Notes: generated by a model not told the origin, from the sequence alone. Counted from the first letter of the stretch, positions 55,441-63,639 are shown. The stretch is DNA of 64,000 bases from Bacteroidota bacterium (GCA_023458555.1 JAEWYS010000016.1:124001-188000), one strand, 5' to 3'. Made by a program: numbers and translations.

Positions 55441-56841
55441 ATGAGTGACTTTGCTAACAAAACAATAGTATCCGGAGTCAGAGATTTTTTTGAATCACTC
55501 CGGCGGGAAGTTTTGAGTGTTAATAGCGATCAAAACTCCCGTTCTGAATGGAAAAAATGGGAACGGTATCTTTTCCGGTTCACATTCATCTTCCTGCTTT
55601 TCCTGATCATTCCGATTGATCCGGCTTTTTACCGTAATCTGTTTACCACAAACTGGCTGGATTTTAACTTTTACGATCTCTTCAGACTGGCAGTTTACCT
55701 GCCTGATTTTACCAGTACCAACTTTGGTACATGGGGATTGGGGCTGATTGCAGCTATTCTGGGAACAGAGCTTTGGTATGTGATAGACAATAAAAGCCGA
55801 AATCATGTCGCTTTATATTACTGGCTTCGCACCATTGTACGCTATCGTCTGGCAATAGGATTGCTGGCATATGGATTTATAAAGCTGTTCCCGATTCAGG
55901 CCCCTTATCCTTCCTTGAGTAATCTGCTGACCAATTACGGTGATTTCTATGCCTGGAAAATTTACTTCCAGACACTGGGTGTAGCTCCAACGTATCAGTC
56001 ATTTCTTGGATTTGTAGAAATACTGGCGGCTCTGTTGCTTTTCTATCGCAGGACGGTCACTTTTGGAGCAGGACTGGTCATCGGTTTTTTGGGTAATGTA
56101 GCAGTAGCCAATGGGTTTTATGACATTGGTGAGGAGGTATTCAGTACATTTCTGGTATTGCTGTCTGTCGTTCTGATCAGCTACGATGTGCCACGGCTCT
56201 GGTCCCTGCTGATTGATGAGAAGTTTACGAGAGCCGCCGCTTTTGTTCCGGATTTTTCAAACCGTAGACTGGCTGTTTTCCGGTTTTCCTTCAAAGTGTT
56301 TTTTGTCCTTGTTGTTGCTTTGTATGAATACAAGGTCAGAGCAAGTGCCGCTGTTGAGTCCTATAAACTACCCCGTACTCCCGGACTGGAAGGCGCCTAT
56401 GGGTATTATGATGTGCAGGAGTTTGTCCTTAACGGAGCTACAATAGCACAGGACCCTTTTCACCCGCATCGCTGGCAGAATGTAATTTTCGAACAATGGT
56501 CAACTCTTACAGTCAGAGATAACCGACCGGTTACTGTAGACAGAAGCAGAGCGGATGCCTATCAGGAAAACGATCTTGACCGGAACTATGAGCTGGCGGG
56601 TTTCGCAGGGAGGCATTATTATCATTATAAGGTAGATACGCTAACGCATACCCTTGCTTTGCAAAACAAAAATCCCAACCATCGCGAAGAGCATTTTACG
56701 CTGAGCTACAGCTTTGTCAATGATTCAACCCTTGTTCTTCATGGGATTGACTTTTCGGGAGATACAATCCGCGCAACGCTTGGTAAAAAGAACAAACGAT
56801 ACATGATGTTTGAAGGTCGTCGTCGTCCGGTCAAAATTTAA
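55441..56841 (+). CDS. DoxX-like multi-pass membrane protein (copy 1)
   Basis: This 466-residue protein has about seven membrane helices in residues 45-295, including YRLAIGLLAYGFIKLFPIQ, a DoxX-like R-x-x-x-G...G-x-x-K-x-F-P motif. A soluble C-terminal domain of about 150 residues follows (LNGATIAQDPFHPHRWQNVIFEQWSTLTVRDNRPVTVD ... MMFEGRRRPV). It is a paralog of the next gene, sharing VRYRLA-G, the EQWSTL segment and the LALQNKNPNHREE-type segment. DoxX/DoxD proteins include thiosulfate:quinone oxidoreductase subunits, so a redox role in sulfur metabolism is plausible but unproven. Confidence 0.7.
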   Translation: MSDFANKTIVSGVRDFFESLRREVLSVNSDQNSRSEWKKWERYLFRFTFIFLLFLIIPIDPAFYRNLFTTNWLDFNFYDLFRLAVYLPDFTSTNFGTWGLGLIAAILGTELWYVIDNKSRNHVALYYWLRTIVRYRLAIGLLAYGFIKLFPIQAPYPSLSNLLTNYGDFYAWKIYFQTLGVAPTYQSFLGFVEILAALLLFYRRTVTFGAGLVIGFLGNVAVANGFYDIGEEVFSTFLVLLSVVLISYDVPRLWSLLIDEKFTRAAAFVPDFSNRRLAVFRFSFKVFFVLVVALYEYKVRASAAVESYKLPRTPGLEGAYGYYDVQEFVLNGATIAQDPFHPHRWQNVIFEQWSTLTVRDNRPVTVDRSRADAYQENDLDRNYELAGFAGRHYYHYKVDTLTHTLALQNKNPNHREEHFTLSYSFVNDSTLVLHGIDFSGDTIRATLGKKNKRYMMFEGRRRPVKI

Positions 56842-56857
56842 AAAAACAGTTACAAAT

Positions 56858-58372
56858 ATGGCAACGTTACAAGATACGCAGACCAGCGGAGTTTTGCCGG
56901 AGCGCAAAATTCCGGATAATGATTCGGACGAATCATCAAAAGGCAGCCGTTGGACAGGAGGGCAGAAATTTGCCTTCCGGGTAGTCTTTATCTATATGTT
57001 ACTTCTTTGCATACCGCTATATGCAAGATTCTATGAACATCTGTTCGGACTTGAGTTTTCCAGAATTACCTATCATGATTTTCAGACCGTAGTAGCTTTC
57101 TGGCCGCCTCAGTTTGTTCTCATCGAATCAGAGGAAGGCGTATTCGGGATACTGAACTACATCAACCTCATTCTGGGCCTGGGGATTGCCCTGGTTGGCG
57201 GATCGGTCTGGACCTTACTGGATAAAAAAACAGAAAATTACAGCAAACTCTACTATTGGATCAGGGTACTGGTCCGTTATCGCCTTGCCTATGGTATGGT
57301 TGGCTGGGGACTGAAAAAAGCTTTTCCTATGCAAATGGTTTATCCGACCGTCGGTATGCTCAATACACCCTTTGTGGATATGGCCGAAAAGAAGTTGTAC
57401 TGGTCCCATGTCGGTGTTTCCTTTGGGTATACGGTATTTCTTGGCTTTGCCGAAATCATTCCCGGTCTTCTGCTTTTGCATAGAAAAACCGCGGTGCTTG
57501 GAGGAGCGCTTGCCGCAGTAGTATGCTTTAATATCTGTATTGCCAATCATGCCTATGATGCCGGGGTGTCGGTTCCGGCTGCGTACTTTACCATTCTTGG
57601 TATATTTGTGATGTGGTATGACCTGCCCAAGATATGGAAACTGGTAGCTGAGGAAAAAGATATTGCTCCGTATCGTTACTATCCGGTGTTTGACAAGTCA
57701 TGGAAAGAACGTCTGCGTACCGGAACAAAGTTTTTCTTTAATGTGCTGTTTGTGCCGGTGATGGCAGCTTTCTGGGCATGGGGCTTTTTTTACGGAAACA
57801 ACTACAATATCCCCAGCACTCCGGGTTTAGCTGATACCAAAGGATATTATGAGGTGGAAGAGTTCAGGCTTAATAATGAGCTGATACCCTTCGATCCGGA
57901 AGATTCGTTACGCTGGCAGGATGCGATCTTCGAAGAGTGGTCTACGCTGAGCTACAAAACCAACCGCGGGGCTATTGCGGATCGAATGATCGGTTATTCG
58001 CCGCTTCGGGTCAGAAAGGATAAAAACAATACGCGGCTCAATCAGGTAGATACTCAGGACTCGGATCGGCTTGCCAAAGCAAATCAGAACAGGGATCTGG
58101 GAGTTACCCGCTGGGAGGTGGGTGGTATGGCAGGAGACCGCAGATATTTCTTTTATGAGGCAGATACGCTCAAAAAGGTATTGCATTTGCGTAACAAGAA
58201 CAAAAGTCACCGGGATGAAACGCAGACGCTGCATTACGAACGACCGGATGCAAACCGGATTATTTTGTACGGTATCAATGAGTTTAATGACTCCATTTAC
58301 GTAGTATTGAGCCGGAAAGATAAGCACTATCCACTGGTAGAAGGACCTCAGTCCGCTATCACCGCTTTCTGA
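56858..58372 (+). CDS. DoxX-like multi-pass membrane protein (copy 2)
   Basis: The ATG at 56858 (MATLQDTQTSGV) starts 16 bases after the previous stop; the frame is open to 56810 but would overlap that gene. The 504-residue protein parallels copy 1: membrane helices including VRYRLAYGMVGWGLKKAFPMQMVYP and VFLGFAEIIPGLLLLHRKTAVLGG, then a soluble C-terminal domain (DPEDSLRWQDAIFEEWSTLSYKTNRG; LHLRNKNKSHRDETQTL). Tandem duplication followed by divergence suggests the two form a heteromeric membrane complex. It probably serves the oxidoreductase and transporter encoded next. The precise function is unknown. Confidence 0.7.
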   Translation: MATLQDTQTSGVLPERKIPDNDSDESSKGSRWTGGQKFAFRVVFIYMLLLCIPLYARFYEHLFGLEFSRITYHDFQTVVAFWPPQFVLIESEEGVFGILNYINLILGLGIALVGGSVWTLLDKKTENYSKLYYWIRVLVRYRLAYGMVGWGLKKAFPMQMVYPTVGMLNTPFVDMAEKKLYWSHVGVSFGYTVFLGFAEIIPGLLLLHRKTAVLGGALAAVVCFNICIANHAYDAGVSVPAAYFTILGIFVMWYDLPKIWKLVAEEKDIAPYRYYPVFDKSWKERLRTGTKFFFNVLFVPVMAAFWAWGFFYGNNYNIPSTPGLADTKGYYEVEEFRLNNELIPFDPEDSLRWQDAIFEEWSTLSYKTNRGAIADRMIGYSPLRVRKDKNNTRLNQVDTQDSDRLAKANQNRDLGVTRWEVGGMAGDRRYFFYEADTLKKVLHLRNKNKSHRDETQTLHYERPDANRIILYGINEFNDSIYVVLSRKDKHYPLVEGPQSAITAF

Positions 58373-58413
58373 GGTTTTATATAAAAAAATGCGGGTGCAG
58401 AAGAAAACCATTT

Positions 58414-59853
58414 ATGAGTAAATACGATGCCATTGTTGTCGGAGCAGGCCCTAACGGCCTCGCTGCGGCGATTACACTGCAGCAGAGCGGATTGTCTGTA
58501 TTACTGATCGAAGGGAGTGATAAACCGGGTGGAGGGTTGAGAACCGAAGAATTAACCCTGCCGGGGTTTTTGCACGACCGTTGCTCGGCTATTCATCCAT
58601 TGGCAGCCTCTTCACCTTTTTTTGCTCAACTGGAGCTCGATCGATATGGTCTGGAATTTATTTATCCGGAAATTGCGGCAGCTCATCCCTTTGACGATGG
58701 CACAGCAGCGGTCTTGACCGGTTCTGTAGCGGATACGGCCGGTTTGTTGGGAAAAGACAGCGAAGCCTATGTGAAGCTTGTGTCAGCGCTTGTAAATGAT
58801 TGGAGTGCTATAGCTCCGGACGTATTGGGGCCTTTTAGTATTCCGGCCAAACCATTGGAGATGCTGCGTTTTGGCTGGAAAGCTCTGCAATCTGCCACCC
58901 GTATTGCCGGTCGCTTTGAAACAAAAGAGGCCCGGGGATTGTGGGCAGGAATGGCAGGTCATTCCATTCTCCCTCTTGACAAACCGCTGACTTCTGCCAT
59001 TGGACTAGTATTGATGGCATTGGCCCATTACCGCGGCTGGCCGGTCCCTAAAGGAGGTTCTCAGGCGATTGCCCGGGCAATGCTGGCCTGCTTTACAGAA
59101 CTTGGTGGTCATGTTCAGACAGGCTTTTATGTGAATTCTCTGAATGAGCTGCCACCTGCAAAAGCGTATCTGTTTGATGTTACTCCCAGACAAATGCTGT
59201 CTATCGCCGGAGATCGTTTTACACCATTCTACAGAAAACAGCTGCAATCTTACCGTTACGGTATGGGAGTTTTCAAACTGGATTATGCGCTCGACGGACC
59301 GGTGCCTTTCAGTGCCGAAGTGTGCCGGAAGGCAGGTACAGTACACCTGGGTAATACATTTGAGGAAATTGCGTTGGCAGAGCACCAGAGTCATACAGGC
59401 CGCCATCCGGAAAAGCCTTTTGTACTGCTGGCCCAGCAGAGTTTGTTTGACCCGACACGTGCACCGGAAGGCAGGCATACGCTGTGGGCCTATTGTCATG
59501 TGCCGCATGGCTCTACGGTTGATATGAGCGAAGCCATTGAGAAGCAGATTGAGCGTTTTGCTCCGGGTTTCCGGGACCGGGTTATAGCCCGGTATACGAT
59601 GAATACCCGGGAAATGGAAGCGTACAACCCCAACTATGTCGGTGGCGATATAAACGGGGGAATAATCAGTCTGAGCCAGCTGTTTACCAGACCAACATTA
59701 AGCTTATCACCATACCGGACTTCTGTCAAGGGACTGTATTTCTGTTCATCATCAACACCGCCGGGAGGCGGAGTGCACGGGATGTGCGGCTATCATGCGG
59801 CTGCCAGCGCGCTGAAAGGTGAATTTGGTCTCAATGCAAAACCACTTTACTAA
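58414..59853 (+). CDS. Phytoene-desaturase-like NAD(P)/FAD-dependent oxidoreductase
   Basis: The 479-residue protein opens with a Rossmann dinucleotide-binding motif (YDAIVVGAGPNGLAAAITLQQSGLSVLLIEGSDKPGGGLRTEE). It ends with the CrtI/PYRD2-type FAD motif (GLYFCSSSTPPGGGVHGMCGYHAAASAL). There are no carotenoid genes nearby, so the substrate is probably not phytoene. Many family members of this branch are uncharacterised. It lies in the SusCD/DoxX/YeiH operon, so it may oxidise the imported compound or pass electrons to the DoxX-like proteins. Confidence 0.85.
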   Translation: MSKYDAIVVGAGPNGLAAAITLQQSGLSVLLIEGSDKPGGGLRTEELTLPGFLHDRCSAIHPLAASSPFFAQLELDRYGLEFIYPEIAAAHPFDDGTAAVLTGSVADTAGLLGKDSEAYVKLVSALVNDWSAIAPDVLGPFSIPAKPLEMLRFGWKALQSATRIAGRFETKEARGLWAGMAGHSILPLDKPLTSAIGLVLMALAHYRGWPVPKGGSQAIARAMLACFTELGGHVQTGFYVNSLNELPPAKAYLFDVTPRQMLSIAGDRFTPFYRKQLQSYRYGMGVFKLDYALDGPVPFSAEVCRKAGTVHLGNTFEEIALAEHQSHTGRHPEKPFVLLAQQSLFDPTRAPEGRHTLWAYCHVPHGSTVDMSEAIEKQIERFAPGFRDRVIARYTMNTREMEAYNPNYVGGDINGGIISLSQLFTRPTLSLSPYRTSVKGLYFCSSSTPPGGGVHGMCGYHAAASALKGEFGLNAKPLY

Positions 59854-59874
59854 CTGAGAATTTATACTACAACT

Positions 59875-61155
59875 ATGTCTGTTTATCAATCTGTTCAAAA
59901 TATAGTCCGCACCAGAATAACCATTCATGAAGACTGGATCGTGGTGATCCTGGCTTTCCTTATTATTTTGCTGACTCTTGCCGGTATACAGATACCTGCA
60001 CCGGTATATTCCTGGAAGACTGCCGGTGACTTAACCAATACGATTCTGACTGCGGACAATTTCCTGCGCATAACGCTGCAGTTTCTGTTTACTATGGCTA
60101 TTGCTGGTATTGCTGCACGGCTCAATGGCAAATCCCTGCGTGATGTCTGGCAGGTATTTCCGCTGATCTATCTGGTTTCACTTGTGGCGCTCCTACTTGC
60201 AGGTAATAGTCTGGTCAAAAACTGGAACCTGGAAGCAGTACTATTCAGTCTCAGCATAGGCCTGCTGATCAGCAATTGGTTTACCTTGCCTGCACGGCTT
60301 AGGGAAGCCCTGACCACAGAGCTTTTTGTTAAAATTGGACTGGTCCTGCTGGGAACAGGGGTTATTTTTTCGGATATTCTCAAGGCCGGGGCTCTGGGCC
60401 TGGTGCAGGCGCTGGCGGTAGTGCTTTCTGTATGGTATTTCGCATACTGGATATGTAAAAAACTAAAACTTGATGATGAGCTGACCATGATGATATCCAG
60501 TGCGGTATCCATATGTGGTGTGTCAGCGGCGATTGCTACCGCGGGGGCGATCAAAGGCAATCCGGCCAAGCTTTCTTATGTGATTTCACTGGTGTTGGTC
60601 ACAGCAGTGCCGATGATGCTGTTTATGCCCTATATAGCCAACTATTTCCAGTTTCCGGAAGAGGTGACAGGCGCTTGGCTCGGTGGTAGCATTGATACGA
60701 CCGGAGCAGTTGTCGCATCAGGTTCTCTGGTAGGAGAAACCGCCCTGAAAATTAGTACAATTGTTAAGTTCTCACAAAATGTATTGTTGGGAATTGCTGC
60801 CTTTGCTATTAGTATTTACTGGACATACACAGGTAAGGGAGAGGAAAGCGGTCAGTTGGGTAAGCCGACCTGGCGTCTGATCTGGGAGCGGTTTCCCAAG
60901 TTTGTTATTGGGTTTACCGCCGCCTCACTTATTTTCTCTTTCGTGCTTAGTCCGGATACGGTATCGGTAGTGAAAGAAAGTCTGAAAAGTCTCCAGAATC
61001 TGTGGTTTGTACTGGCTTTTACCAGTATCGGACTGGAAACAAAATTCTCCGATCTGTTTAATGCAGATAGCAAAAAACCTTTATATGCTTTTTTAGTGGC
61101 GCAACTCTTCAATATTATCATTACGCTCGTGGTCGCTTTTATTCTTTTTACCTGA
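59875..61155 (+). CDS. YeiH/UPF0324 family putative sulfate exporter
   Basis: This 426-residue integral membrane protein has about eleven helices. Family motifs include FVKIGLVLLGTGVIFSDILKAG, MISSAVSICGVSAAIATAGAIKG, the GAWLGGSIDTTGAVVASGSLVGE block and FSQNVLLGIAAF. PF03601 members are annotated as putative sulfate exporters and occur beside sulfonate-degradation genes. Export of sulfite or sulfate released from an organosulfur substrate would fit the last position in this operon. It starts 21 bases after the oxidoreductase stop. Confidence 0.88.
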   Translation: MSVYQSVQNIVRTRITIHEDWIVVILAFLIILLTLAGIQIPAPVYSWKTAGDLTNTILTADNFLRITLQFLFTMAIAGIAARLNGKSLRDVWQVFPLIYLVSLVALLLAGNSLVKNWNLEAVLFSLSIGLLISNWFTLPARLREALTTELFVKIGLVLLGTGVIFSDILKAGALGLVQALAVVLSVWYFAYWICKKLKLDDELTMMISSAVSICGVSAAIATAGAIKGNPAKLSYVISLVLVTAVPMMLFMPYIANYFQFPEEVTGAWLGGSIDTTGAVVASGSLVGETALKISTIVKFSQNVLLGIAAFAISIYWTYTGKGEESGQLGKPTWRLIWERFPKFVIGFTAASLIFSFVLSPDTVSVVKESLKSLQNLWFVLAFTSIGLETKFSDLFNADSKKPLYAFLVAQLFNIIITLVVAFILFT

Positions 61156-61177
61156 GTTCTGAAGTGTTCAAAACAGG

Positions 61178-61306
61178 TGGCTGAGGTTCTTGAAGCCGGT
61201 AGCTGAGGTCCTCGAAGCTACACACGGATTAACAATTTGATTTGTAATGCTTTTGTGGTTTTTCTATTTGTTGCCTTCGAGAACCTCAGGCAATGCAGTG
61301 TGCTAT
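61178..61306. repeat. REPIN-like hairpin repeat, copy R1
   Basis: This about 130-bp unit contains three hairpins. GGCT-GAGGTTCTT-GA-AGCC is at 61179-61197, GTAGCT-GAGGTCCTC-GA-AGCTAC at 61199-61221, and an inverted TTGCC...GGCAA form (rc TTGCCT-GAGGTTCTC-GA-AGGCAA) at 61271-61293. The last two are in opposite orientation with a 49-base spacer, like a REPIN. It is repeated imperfectly as R2 at 61935-62065. Confidence 0.75.
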
Positions 61307-61329
61307 CCAGACTCAGTGTATGAGTGTTA

Positions 61330-61704
61330 TTAATGCTTCGTAATAATTACTGATACTGGTTTGGGTATGGGTGCAGGAGATTCTGAATCGGAGGCTGAGG
61401 CTCTCGAAGCCCCCAATTCAGAATCTCTATATGCTGCTGACAGTTTGGGAAGTAATTCTGTAGAGCCATTGATCAACGCTTCTTTCTTTTTTCTGCTCCA
61501 GCCCTGAACCTGTTTTTCTCGCAGAAAGGCCTCATCAATCCTTGAATATTCTTCATAATAAGCAAGGGTTACCGGCAGTCGTTTTCGGGTATGCCTGGCG
61601 CCTTCACCGTTTTGATGTTGTTGTAATCGAAGCTCAATATTGCTCGCACTGCCAGTATAGTAACTTCCGTCCGCACATTGTACTATATACATCCAACCTC
61701 TCAT
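61330..61704 (-). CDS. GIY-YIG nuclease family protein with repeat-derived C-terminal tail
   Basis: The 124-residue protein has a full GIY-YIG nuclease domain of the UvrC/YhbQ superfamily in residues 1-90 (WMYIVQCADGSYYTGSASNIELRLQQHQNG; ARHTRKRLPVTLAYYEEY; AFLREKQVQGWSRKKKEALI). The catalytic Tyr, Arg and Glu positions are present. The last 30 residues (DSELGASRASASDSE...) are encoded by a hairpin repeat lying within the gene's 3' end. The gene is surrounded by about seven related hairpins. Single-domain GIY-YIG proteins have diverse or unknown roles; here I infer a possible link with the spread of the repeats. Confidence 0.88.
   Translation of the reverse strand: MRGWMYIVQCADGSYYTGSASNIELRLQQHQNGEGARHTRKRLPVTLAYYEEYSRIDEAFLREKQVQGWSRKKKEALINGSTELLPKLSAAYRDSELGASRASASDSESPAPIPKPVSVIITKH
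61380..61424. repeat. Extended palindromic hairpin repeat inside the GIY-YIG 3' end
   Basis: Outer arms ATTCTGAAT / ATTCAGAAT (perfect 9 bp) enclose a core hairpin GGCT-GAGGCTCTC-GA-AGCC at 61393-61411. The repeat encodes the C-terminal tail of the nuclease on the minus strand. Confidence 0.75.
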
Positions 61705-61934
61705 GAAATATGAATTTGATAAGGTAAAATACAGCCAGTCCCGTAGATTATGGCACCTTGTCTCCTGAAATTTATTGTTATTAAATCCCTTAAAAAATGG
61801 GAACGCTAGTTGTTATGGTGTTGAAATTATAAAAAAATCTATAAATATAATAGTTGATAATCAGTGTTTTTTAGTTGAGGTTCTCGTATTGGCAGTTGAG
61901 GCCCCGAGATTGGTAATTAAGGTTTCTGAAACGG

Positions 61935-62065
61935 GTGCCTGAGATTCTCGAAGCCGGTAGCTGAGGCCCTCGAAGCTACATACGGATTAATATTCTGATT
62001 TGCAATGTTTTTTGTAGTTGTTGTATCTGTTGCCTTCGAGGGCCTCAGGCAACGCAGTGTGCTAT
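61935..62065. repeat. REPIN-like hairpin repeat, copy R2
   Basis: It contains GTAGCT-GAGGCCCTC-GA-AGCTAC at 61957-61979 and the inverted TTGCCT-GAGGCCCTC-GA-AGGCAA form at 62030-62052 with a 50-base spacer. It is an imperfect direct repeat of R1, sharing the ACGGATTAA spacer start and the CGCAGTGTGCTAT-like end. The loop changes (TC to CC, AA to GG) keep the stem paired. Confidence 0.75.
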
Positions 62066-62163
62066 ATGTCTGGCATGCTATTCCTAATCATTGAGATTCT
62101 CGAAACGATCCTTGGGCTTGGTGTTGGATATGGATATCAGTGTCTTGAGATCAAGAAACAGAT

Positions 62164-62235
62164 GGCTGAGGCTCTTGAAGCCCCATGTTTCGGGTAGCGG
62201 AGGCCTCGAAATCGGTGGCTGAAACCCTCGAAGCC
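62164..62235. repeat. Two further hairpin repeats
   Basis: GGCT-GAGGCTCTT-GA-AGCC lies at 62164-62182 and GGCT-GAAACCCTC-GA-AGCC at 62217-62235. Between them is a degenerate copy (tagcggaggcctcgaa). All have the same layout as the hairpins in R1 and R2. The rest of 61705-62404 holds no gene. Confidence 0.65.
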
Positions 62236-62404
62236 CTGTTTTATGTAGTTGATATTTTCCAGCAGGCAGAGATACTCGCAGTTATATGGGAGAAAGTAAC
62301 GTATTTATTATGAATTGTATGGACACTGTCTGGCTCTTTTATACACAGAAGTATAGGAGTCTGTGAATATTGCTTAAATTTATCTTTTTAATAAACCAAA
62401 GCTA

Positions 62405-63236
62405 ATGGCAAAGAACAAAAAGATAACCGTGCAGCAAGTAGATATTGTTCTTTATGAGGACAATCAGGAGGATTATATTTCTTTGACTGATATTGCACGA
62501 TTTAAAAATCCTACGGAACCTAAAGATGTGGTAAAAAATTGGATGCGTTCCCGCACTACTATTGAATTTCTGGGTTTGTGGGAACAACTGAATAATCCCG
62601 ATTTTAAAGGGGTCGAATTCGACTCCTTTTTGTATGAAGCTGGAAGTAATTCATTTACATTGTCTCCGTCAAAGTGGATTGAAACGACCAATGCAAAAGG
62701 AGTTGTATCCAAACAGGGAAAAAATGGAGGAACATTTGCCCATAAAGATATTGCTTTTGAATTTGCATCGTGGATTTCTGCTAGTTTTAAGTTGTATCTT
62801 ATCAAAGAAATTCAACGCTTAAAAGAAGATGAAAGCAACCGTAATCAATTAGAGTGGAACTTCCAACGTACTTTTGGCAAAAGTCAATTACCGAATCCAT
62901 ACAGATGCGATCAAAGAAAATTTGATTCCGAAAGCAATCACCAAACAACAAGTAAATTTTGTTTATTCCAATGAAGCTGATTTACTCAATGTGGCATTAT
63001 TCGGAAAAACAGCAAAAGAGTGGCGGGAGCAAAATCCAGAAGCTAAAGGTAATATCCGTGATGAAGCAACCATCGAGCAATTGGTTGTGCTAAGCAATAT
63101 GGAGAGCATCAACGCCTTACTAATCCGTAAGGAATTCTCGCAATCAGAAAGATTGACAGAACTGAATAAGGCAGCTATCACTCAAATGAAATCGCTATTA
63201 GCAAATGGCTCCGTTAAAAAGCTGAAAAATGACTGA
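62405..63236 (+). pseudogene. KilA-N domain protein, frameshifted
   Basis: The first frame (62405-62974) encodes a KilA-N N-terminal DNA-binding domain (EDYISLTDIARFKNPTEPKDVVKNWMRSRTTIEFLGLWEQLNNPDF; GGTFAHKDIAFEFASWISASFKLYLIKEIQRLKEDE). The reading continues in another frame as LAKVNYRIHTDAIKENLIPK ... EADLLNVALFGKTAKEW to 63236. An extra T in the run at 62872-62875 explains the break, since RTLAKVNYRIH would be restored by removing it. KilA-N proteins are typical of phages and mobile DNA. Real decay or homopolymer sequencing error are both possible. Confidence 0.85.
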
Positions 63237-63309
63237 ACTGTGGTTCTGTATGATTGCAATGGGTAATGAATACTATATGTTCAGAACCGCATAATCGCTT
63301 TTATTTCTT

Positions 63310-63375
63310 TTACCTGAATTTTGAGATGTTCCTGACAGGTAGCTGAAGCCTCTAAAGTCGAATACAGAAGCCCCG
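63310..63375. repeat. Degenerate copy of the R1 left end
   Basis: ttacctgaattttgagatgt followed by tcctgacaggtagctgaagcc resembles the sequence at 61150-61198 (ttacctgagttctgaagtgt, then tcaaaacaggtggctgagg). It marks another, weaker repeat 74 bases after the KilA-N gene. Confidence 0.45.
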
Positions 63376-63453
63376 ACCTAACTTTCTGGCGGTTTAAACA
63401 GTTGGAATAATATTGATTATAAATGGTTTTGTTGTTTTTAAAATAACTACTCT

Positions 63454-63470
63454 ACTATTTCTATAGATTA
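63454..63470 (+). promoter_or_regulatory. Operator-like motif upstream of the S-box leader
   Basis: ACTATTTCTATAGATTA differs from the 38466 site (ACTATATCTATAGACTA) at only two positions. It lies 25 bases before the -7 element TATCTTTG (63496-63503), centred about 48 bases before the expected transcription start. No -33 TTTG is present. Confidence 0.55.
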
Positions 63471-63495
63471 ATTAGGAAATTTAAAAAACAGCTTC

Positions 63496-63503
63496 TATCT
63501 TTG
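63496..63503 (+). promoter_or_regulatory. -7 promoter element of the S-box leader transcript
   Basis: TATCTTTG matches TANNTTTG exactly and lies 29 bases before the riboswitch closing stem. Confidence 0.6.
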
Positions 63504-63531
63504 TATTAATTATTCGCGTTAACCGCCGATG

Positions 63532-63639
63532 ATTTATAAAGAATAGGAGAGAGAGCAGGCTCTGTGACCCTATAGCAACCCTCAGTAAGACTGAAACTGG
63601 TGCTAAATCCTGCCCGGACTATATCAGGGAACTATAAAT
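63532..63639 (+). ncRNA. SAM-I (S-box) riboswitch
   Basis: A closing stem ATTTATA (63532-63538) / TATAAAT (63633-63639) encloses P2 GCAGG / CCTGC and a P3 hairpin TCAGT-aag-ACTGA. The conserved S-box strings are GTGACCCTATAGCAACC and GGTGCTAAATCCTGC. S-box RNAs bind S-adenosylmethionine and turn off methionine/cysteine genes when SAM is plentiful. A Cys-rich leader ORF follows immediately, suggesting two-level control. Confidence 0.87.

Noticed and set aside
58414..59853. Carotenoid phytoene desaturase (crtI)
   Set aside because: No other carotenoid genes are nearby and the motif details fit the broad FAD oxidoreductase family, so a crt name is not justified.
59875..61155. Assignment of the last operon gene as a proven sulfate exporter
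   Set aside because: The family name is an annotation convention; the transported ion is not shown by sequence, so I keep 'putative'.
61178..62235. CRISPR array in the repeat cluster
   Set aside because: Repeats are irregularly spaced, differ in outer stem, occur in both orientations, and no cas gene is present.
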